Shown here piece by piece: positions 59,119-64,000 of a stretch of DNA of 64,000 nucleotides. Position 1 is the first letter of the stretch. Each line of letters starts with the position of its first letter. Origin of the DNA: Culex pipiens pallens (taxonomy: Eukaryota; Arthropoda; Insecta; Diptera; Culicidae); contig NC_068937.1 in the NCBI RefSeq assembly GCF_016801865.2, positions 111,887,068-111,951,067 of the forward strand. The letters run 5' to 3'. The position numbers were made by a program, and so were the translations under genes. Below the pieces are notes generated by a model. It saw only the letters and a program-made list of their open reading frames with translations. It was not told the DNA's origin and ran no database searches.

Positions 59119-60415
59119 CCCGAGCATGGTTAAATAACAAAGGAAATGTGTAAAAATACCTTTCTCTGATATCATTACCAAATTTTGGTTTTCCTGAATC
59201 CTTTAAAATTTATCTTAAGGAATATGCAAGAGCATAATTTGGTATCATACCAATTTATGGTATTGTTTTGATATTGTTAAACTGCAGAATTTGTCAATTA
59301 TCGAACACCACATTTTGGTATTACTGTATTTTATCAAATTCCTCTAAGCTATGGGAAAATTTTGACCAATTTTGACAAAATAATTAATTTTGCGCTAAAA
59401 TTGTGTATCAAAGCGAATGTTTTCATGAAAACGGGAAATTTAAAAGTTGATTTTAAACATTGTTGATATAACCCCTAAAGAAATTACATGAAAGTGTTGA
59501 AAACTTTCTAAGTCATTTTGGTATTAAATTTTTTTTTTCAAATTCCTGGAAAATTTTACCAATTTTGACTAGATACTTAATTTTGCGCTAACATGGCTTG
59601 AATCTCAAAAATGTTAAAGCTGATTTAATTTTTTTGATATACCCACTAAGATTTTTTTTTAAATCGTGGAAATTTTATTTTAGTTGGGATAACCAATTAC
59701 TTTGAAAAACGAGTCAATCGACAGATTATTGAATTTTGGTGAATTTCAATCCAGTTTCAAGTTAACACTTATTTTTCAATCTTGTTATTTTTCCGAAGCT
59801 TCAAAAACTTTAAGCACAAGCCGTTAATTAATGATAAATGTATTCGATGTGGTGAAGAATATCACTAAAAACGACATGGAATCATCAGGTGAGTAGATTT
59901 GGCTGTTGCATATGGGTCATTTCCGTTTTTTCACCAATTGCAATTACTGCACTATAAATGGTATGAAAATACCAAATTTTGGCATTACTTGTGCAAATAC
60001 CAGCGACCAAAATGTGCTCTTGGTTGCCCAGTAAAGATGGTAAAATACCATGAAATCATACCTAAATCATGTATGTAGAAGACCACAGGAATACCAAAAT
60101 CAGATATTCCAAGGGCGCGAGAATACCTTGAAATAAAACCATGGCAATACCAAGTTTTGGTATTCAAGCAATGTTCAAAAATCCAGATGACCTCAACATG
60201 GTATTGAAATGGTTTTATTTTGTGGTATCATTTTGCCCTTGGAATAACATGGTTTGGTATTGTTGTGCCCTTCCACATACAAGACTTTGGTATGATTTCA
60301 TGATATTTTACTATTACTATCTATTACTGGGCAACCAAGGGCACACTTTGGTCGTTGGTATTTGCCCAAGTTATACCAAAATTTGGTACTCCAGTGTTAT
60401 TTACCCCTGCTCGGG
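59119..60415. mobile_element. TACCAAAATTTGGTA-word MITE
   Basis: The 1297-bp element has ends CCCGAGCATGGTTAAATAAC and, inverted, CCCGAGCAGGGGTAAATAAC. Subterminal regions iterate TACCAAA/TTTGGTA. No target duplication is visible. Confidence 0.87.
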
Positions 60416-61223
60416 CCAGGGTTGATTAAATAACAAAAAGTCTAAGAGAGTCACCTGAGCTAACAAGAACTTATGATACCTGCTTGTCATCCATTATCGG
60501 TTCAGTAGATAAATACTGACTCCCTTCCTTTGAAGGACTAGTATTTATTCTTCAAGAAAGGAGTGAGAAGGGGTACTCATCATGATAACATTATCTGTCA
60601 ACCTGCATATAGAGTGGCTCTTCAAACACACTTTGAGCAGAGGTTTGTAATTACACAATGACCAGCTTGGACACGTAATCTTTCTCATGATGAGACGATT
60701 CGTGGGAAAGTCTTTCATCTCCTGAACTTTCCCAAGCAGCATCGTCACAGAATCATTCGCAATGCATGGAAAAGCCTGAGGTTATTTGTAAATTGACAGA
60801 CAAAACAAACCGGAATGTATTATGCATGGTTGCGAATTGCTGGGATATTTTCGTACCGGGAATTGCTGTAGTTTGTCTTTGGCATACTTTCATCAGCAGT
60901 TGTAAGAGGCTCCTTGACGCATCTGAGATTTTTTGTTGAATCAGTGTTTTATTCGATGGAAATTATAAAATATACATCAGACTCAATACATATTGATCTT
61001 GATTTTTGTCTGAAAGATTCGCTGACGAGTGACTTTTGAACAAAGCTACCAATAGATTGTCGGGCTGACAGATCTAGGAAACATCAAACTTCTGCGTCTA
61101 ACGTTGGGTCCGACGGCCATTCTTGTTATAGGTTTAGCTGTCGCTCAATCTCATTGGATGTCACTACCTTAGTGAAGAATGTTACACTCCCCTTAGACAA
61201 AAAAAAACCCCACATTCGCTTAC
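60416..61223. other. Intron 2, 5' end
   Basis: Apparently single-copy and moderately GC-balanced. No exon signal other than the donor of exon B at 61223-61218. Confidence 0.5.
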
Positions 61224-61347
61224 CTGGTTTCGATGATGAAATAGGACACCGGTGCGTTCCGGGAGTCCTGCGAGTGGGCCCACGATAGATGGACCGAACG
61301 TGACGTGAAGCTGACCACCAGCGGTCGTCCCGGTGGATCCGGAACGT
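61224..61347 (-). CDS. Exon B: first half of FNIII domain 1
   Basis: This 124-bp exon lies 77 bp downstream of exon A. The acceptor is TTGTGGTAG and the donor is CCAG|GTAAGC. With the carried-over G it reads D-VPDPPGRPLVV, a typical FNIII A-strand start with its proline cluster. SVHLSWAHSQDSRNAPVSYF follows, which contains the conserved tryptophan of the B strand. It ends at the C-strand sequence FIIET plus two bases of an Arg codon completed by exon C. The domain is therefore split mid-fold by a 12.3-kb intron, as is common for FNIII domains. The reading frame differs from the longest open frame on this strand here; the frame given is the one that fits both splice junctions and the domain. 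Confidence 0.9.
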
Positions 61348-61424
61348 CTACCACAAGAAAAAAAAGACACAAAACACATGCATTAGCTAAACTTGGAGCT
61401 TCTTTGCAGGGACAGGGACCTCAC

Positions 61425-61551
61425 CTTGCACCAGCAAGTCCACGATGGCTTCCGGGCTGTGGCGGTCGTTCACCAGGCAGCTGTACTCGGCCGTGTCCGA
61501 GGCCACCGTTGGCCGGATGTGGAGACTAAAATTATCAGGTAGCAGTGTAAC
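61425..61551 (-). CDS. Exon A: C-terminal half of an Ig domain
   Basis: This 127-bp exon starts in phase 0 after a CTGCAG acceptor and ends at AAG|GTGAGG, leaving one base over. It encodes 42 residues. The stretch DTAEYSCLV is the classic F-strand signature of an Ig fold (Asp-x-Ala-x-Tyr-x-Cys), so this Cys is the second disulfide cysteine. Its partner must be in an exon further upstream, outside the window. A G-strand-like segment, AIVDLLVQ, follows and leads directly into the first FNIII domain. The exon is the most 5' coding sequence I can detect. In 61552-64000 I found no earlier exon with confidence. A short ORF start (Met) just upstream is in intron sequence and is not a real start. Confidence 0.9.
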
Positions 61552-64000
61552 CTGCAGGGAAAAAGAGAACAAAAAATGATGAAGAAACCGGGGTTAGTAA
61601 TTAGTGGTGGACTTGGACGATGACGATGCTGCTGGTTATGGTGCTACAATAATTATAATTTATGACGGGTTTCACATTATAACTGGAACACGTGCTGGCA
61701 CGACACTGTTGCGAATAGAATTCTGCACTTTTTTTTTTTAATTTGTTCTGTCGTCGAAGCGAGGAAACCTGTGATTACAAACAGGAAATTAAAAACAACT
61801 CTAATTAAATTCTTTGAATTTAAACAATATTTTTTAATAACACATTAACAACATCCAGGGATGGATAAATCGCGAAAAAATCAATTTCGCTTGCGAACCT
61901 TTTTCACCCGCGAAAGAGAGAGGAGGTAAATCACGCAAAAGAAAATCGCTCCCGAAATTCTTAAAGAAAATCAATCTGCTGATGATTTTTTGTGAATTTC
62001 CAGCACCACTCAATAATATTTATTTCACTTTGTTTACACACATTGCCCATCTACAAAATGTGACAGGTTTTTTTTCGACGTGTGACGTTACACTTGCAAG
62101 TGCAGTAGTGAAAAAGATGTTTTGCCGAATAATCAAGATGATGATTTTTTTAGATTCTTCTTACCGATCTTTCGTGCGCGAGAGAGGAGAGCCATGCTCC
62201 TTTCGGATTTTTTCTCTTGATGAACATCCAAAGATTTTCTTTTGATGATGATTATTCCATCGCTGACAACATCAGTCAACAAAATCTAGAAAATTAAAAT
62301 TATTTTTGCAAATATGTAAAATAAAGTATTCCAGAAGTTCTCCCAGCAATCCGAAAATGGATTTCATTTGCATTTTTTGTTATTTGGCTAATACTTTGTG
62401 GCGCCTTCATTATGAACAAACAAGTCATTTGGTGTGATTGGTTTGCCCATAAATATTCGAAAAACGGTATCTCTTGATAAATTTTCTGAAAGATTTGGTA
62501 TCTTCGGCAAAGTTGTTTATAAAATTGCTGATTTTTTTATCAACTTTTTGTTTGCTAAAAACCCCAATTTGTCCTATAAAAAAATGTTAATGTGTTGAAG
62601 AACAAACCCTGCAACTTTTGAGACATAAAAATGTGTGGAATAAAATTTACACCCGATTTACGATTTTTTAATTAGATTATTTTTTCAAAACAACCAATGT
62701 AATGCACAGTGGCATACACAATATGTAAAAAAAAGTCCTGGGAATCGATTGGAAGGGGTTTCATCAAAGGTGGACGACGGGGAACCGAGATATGGCCGGA
62801 TTTTCACCGGAACTCATATTCCAAACATCAACGAAAAATGTCGCTCTTGACATGAAACGACAAGTTAAGATCCCCCAAGATAAAAGAGTTCAGAAACAAA
62901 AAAATATTTCCGAATGTTACATCATTTATGATGTAACACTTTTGCACGTCATAAAACATTTAAATTTAAATGCAATTCGATGTAAATTTGCAACAACAAA
63001 AAAATGATTTTACGTGTGATTCAACTGTTTACGTCGAATCCCACTTTTAATTAACTGAGTTTACATGTTTACATGGCATGCTACATTTCAAACGTCATGG
63101 TTTGAATAGAGTAAGCTCGATGTCCAATTAGTAAAACAATCAATTCCGACCTACTGTGACCGGTTCCAGATGCCCCAAAAATCAGGAAACAAAAGTATAT
63201 TTTTTTTTAAAAATCTTCAAAATTTCAATTGAAATTTAGGTACAATCAGCAGAAATCAATTAAAAATGCATTCTTCTTTGTTTAGTATCATTTTTAGCAT
63301 GTTTGGGTTGGTTAAAAAATCATTTGATTTTTTGAAAATTTTCGATGTTTAGTATCGCAAATAGTTTTCTTTTGTGCTAAAATTTTTGTTTTCGTCAAAT
63401 CTTACATTTTTTGAAAACTAATGAGGCCGTTGTAAATATTTTTCAAAGTTTATGTCATCGAAAACGAAATTGACTTTATAGCTGTCGGCCACCATTGCAC
63501 TATGGGGATTCAGGCGGCCATAAATCGAAAAACCGACATACTCTAATTATTTTTTTGGTATTTTTTTTTTTTCGAAAATATACATTCTAACTAGGAAAAA
63601 TCCGGAGTTTGAAATTTGTAGGTTCAAAATTCACTGAATTGCAGACCTTCAAAGGCAAAAATGGTAAGAAAAAAGGTGCAGGTGGTTATGTTACACATGA
63701 CCAGTATGACAAAGAACTTTGCAAGATGATTGTTGAAATTTTCGATTAGAATGTCCGGTCCAAATTTCCCCCTTATAATTACCGTCCTATCGAACTAGGG
63801 GGACTTGCAAGTGGAGCTGAAATAGAAATCGAAGTGAAATCAATTGACTTTCCTTCACCACTCGAAAGTTACCAAGATGCAGTATCAAAAACCATAAAGT
63901 TTGATACCCATATTGCCCCAACTCTTACGGTTCGGCAAATGTCCCCCCATCGGAACATCCGCGGGGCCTCCGGCCACTCCAGTCCAGGTGGTGGCCAATT
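61552..64000. other. Upstream intron, no exon recognised
   Basis: 62330-62700 contains a short degraded foldback fragment. 63220-63460 resembles the AGGCCGTTGC family. 61858-61960 starts CAGGGATGGATAAATCGCG, which looks like an hAT-type end, but no partner end was found. 63680-64000 is GC-richer and unassigned. No further Ig exon could be supported. Confidence 0.5.

Larger units (their letters stand above)
15575..61551 (-). other. Gene span: Ig/FNIII single-pass receptor, 3' nine exons
   Basis: This is the extent of the one gene I can model. The nine exons have canonical GT-AG borders and compatible phases, and they sum to 1704 nt (567 residues plus stop), with no frame break. Residue order: Ig C-terminal half 1-42, FNIII-1 about 44-142, FNIII-2 about 145-244, FNIII-3 about 246-340, FNIII-4 about 342-446, extracellular stalk 447-469, transmembrane helix about 470-493, cytoplasmic tail 494-567. 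Intron lengths in transcript order are 77, 12333, 3040, 18397, 4805, 58, 71 and 5493 bp. The start codon, signal peptide and further Ig domains must lie beyond the right edge. Insect candidates to compare are Plum/protogenin-like, Sidekick, Turtle and LAR-type ectodomains. I cannot name the orthologue. The role is inferred from architecture: cell adhesion or axon guidance at the plasma membrane. Confidence 0.9.

Noticed and set aside
1..64000. Integrated viral sequence or intact transposase/reverse transcriptase
   Set aside because: No open frame shows polymerase, integrase, capsid or DDE/D motifs; all long frames are explained by repeats or by the receptor gene.

Overview
This is insect nuclear DNA, most likely from a mosquito. 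It has an AT-rich background, split exons with GT-AG splice sites, and a very high load of small non-autonomous transposons, tRNA-derived SINEs and short-period satellites. The repeat styles look like Culex or Aedes; Culex is my guess, from recall of style only and not from a database match.

The only protein-coding gene I can support lies on the minus strand. Nine exons run from 61551 down to the stop codon at 15575. Their phases fit exactly: 1704 nt, 567 residues plus stop. They encode the C-terminal part of an immunoglobulin/fibronectin-III cell-surface receptor: half an Ig domain, four FNIII domains, one transmembrane helix and a 73-residue glutamine-rich cytoplasmic tail. The 5' exons lie beyond the right edge. 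The gene occupies about 46 kb because four introns are 4.8 to 18.4 kb long, while three others are only 58 to 77 bp.

Almost everything else is repeat, often nested. Region by region: 1-15.5 kb (3' flank) holds a 115-bp tandem repeat, long-armed foldback elements, a 164-bp tandem array split by a hAT-like insertion, a tRNA-derived SINE and several MITEs. 15.8-21.3 kb (intron 8) holds a complete foldback element, two unusual tRNA-related retroelements and a degenerate tandem array. 22.2-27 kb (intron 5) holds a 2.9-kb foldback mosaic. 27-45.5 kb (intron 4) holds hAT-like and Tc1/mariner-like MITEs, a 1.56-kb near-palindrome and SINEs. 45.7-48.7 kb (intron 3) is bracketed by two tandem arrays. 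48.9-61.2 kb (intron 2) has a 2.7-kb array of an 8-bp unit followed directly by a 0.7-kb array of a 7-bp unit, then more nested MITEs.

The most useful results are structural. Clean target-site duplications (TSDs) define exact borders for about a dozen elements. One foldback superfamily shares GAGCAATTC-type ends and 4-bp TSDs. A set of hAT-like elements has 8-bp TSDs, and several have interiors or subterminal regions built from short iterated words. Two arrays crowd the splice sites of the same intron. I saw no CRISPR array, no bacterial operon, no intact transposase or reverse transcriptase, and no recognisable viral gene.
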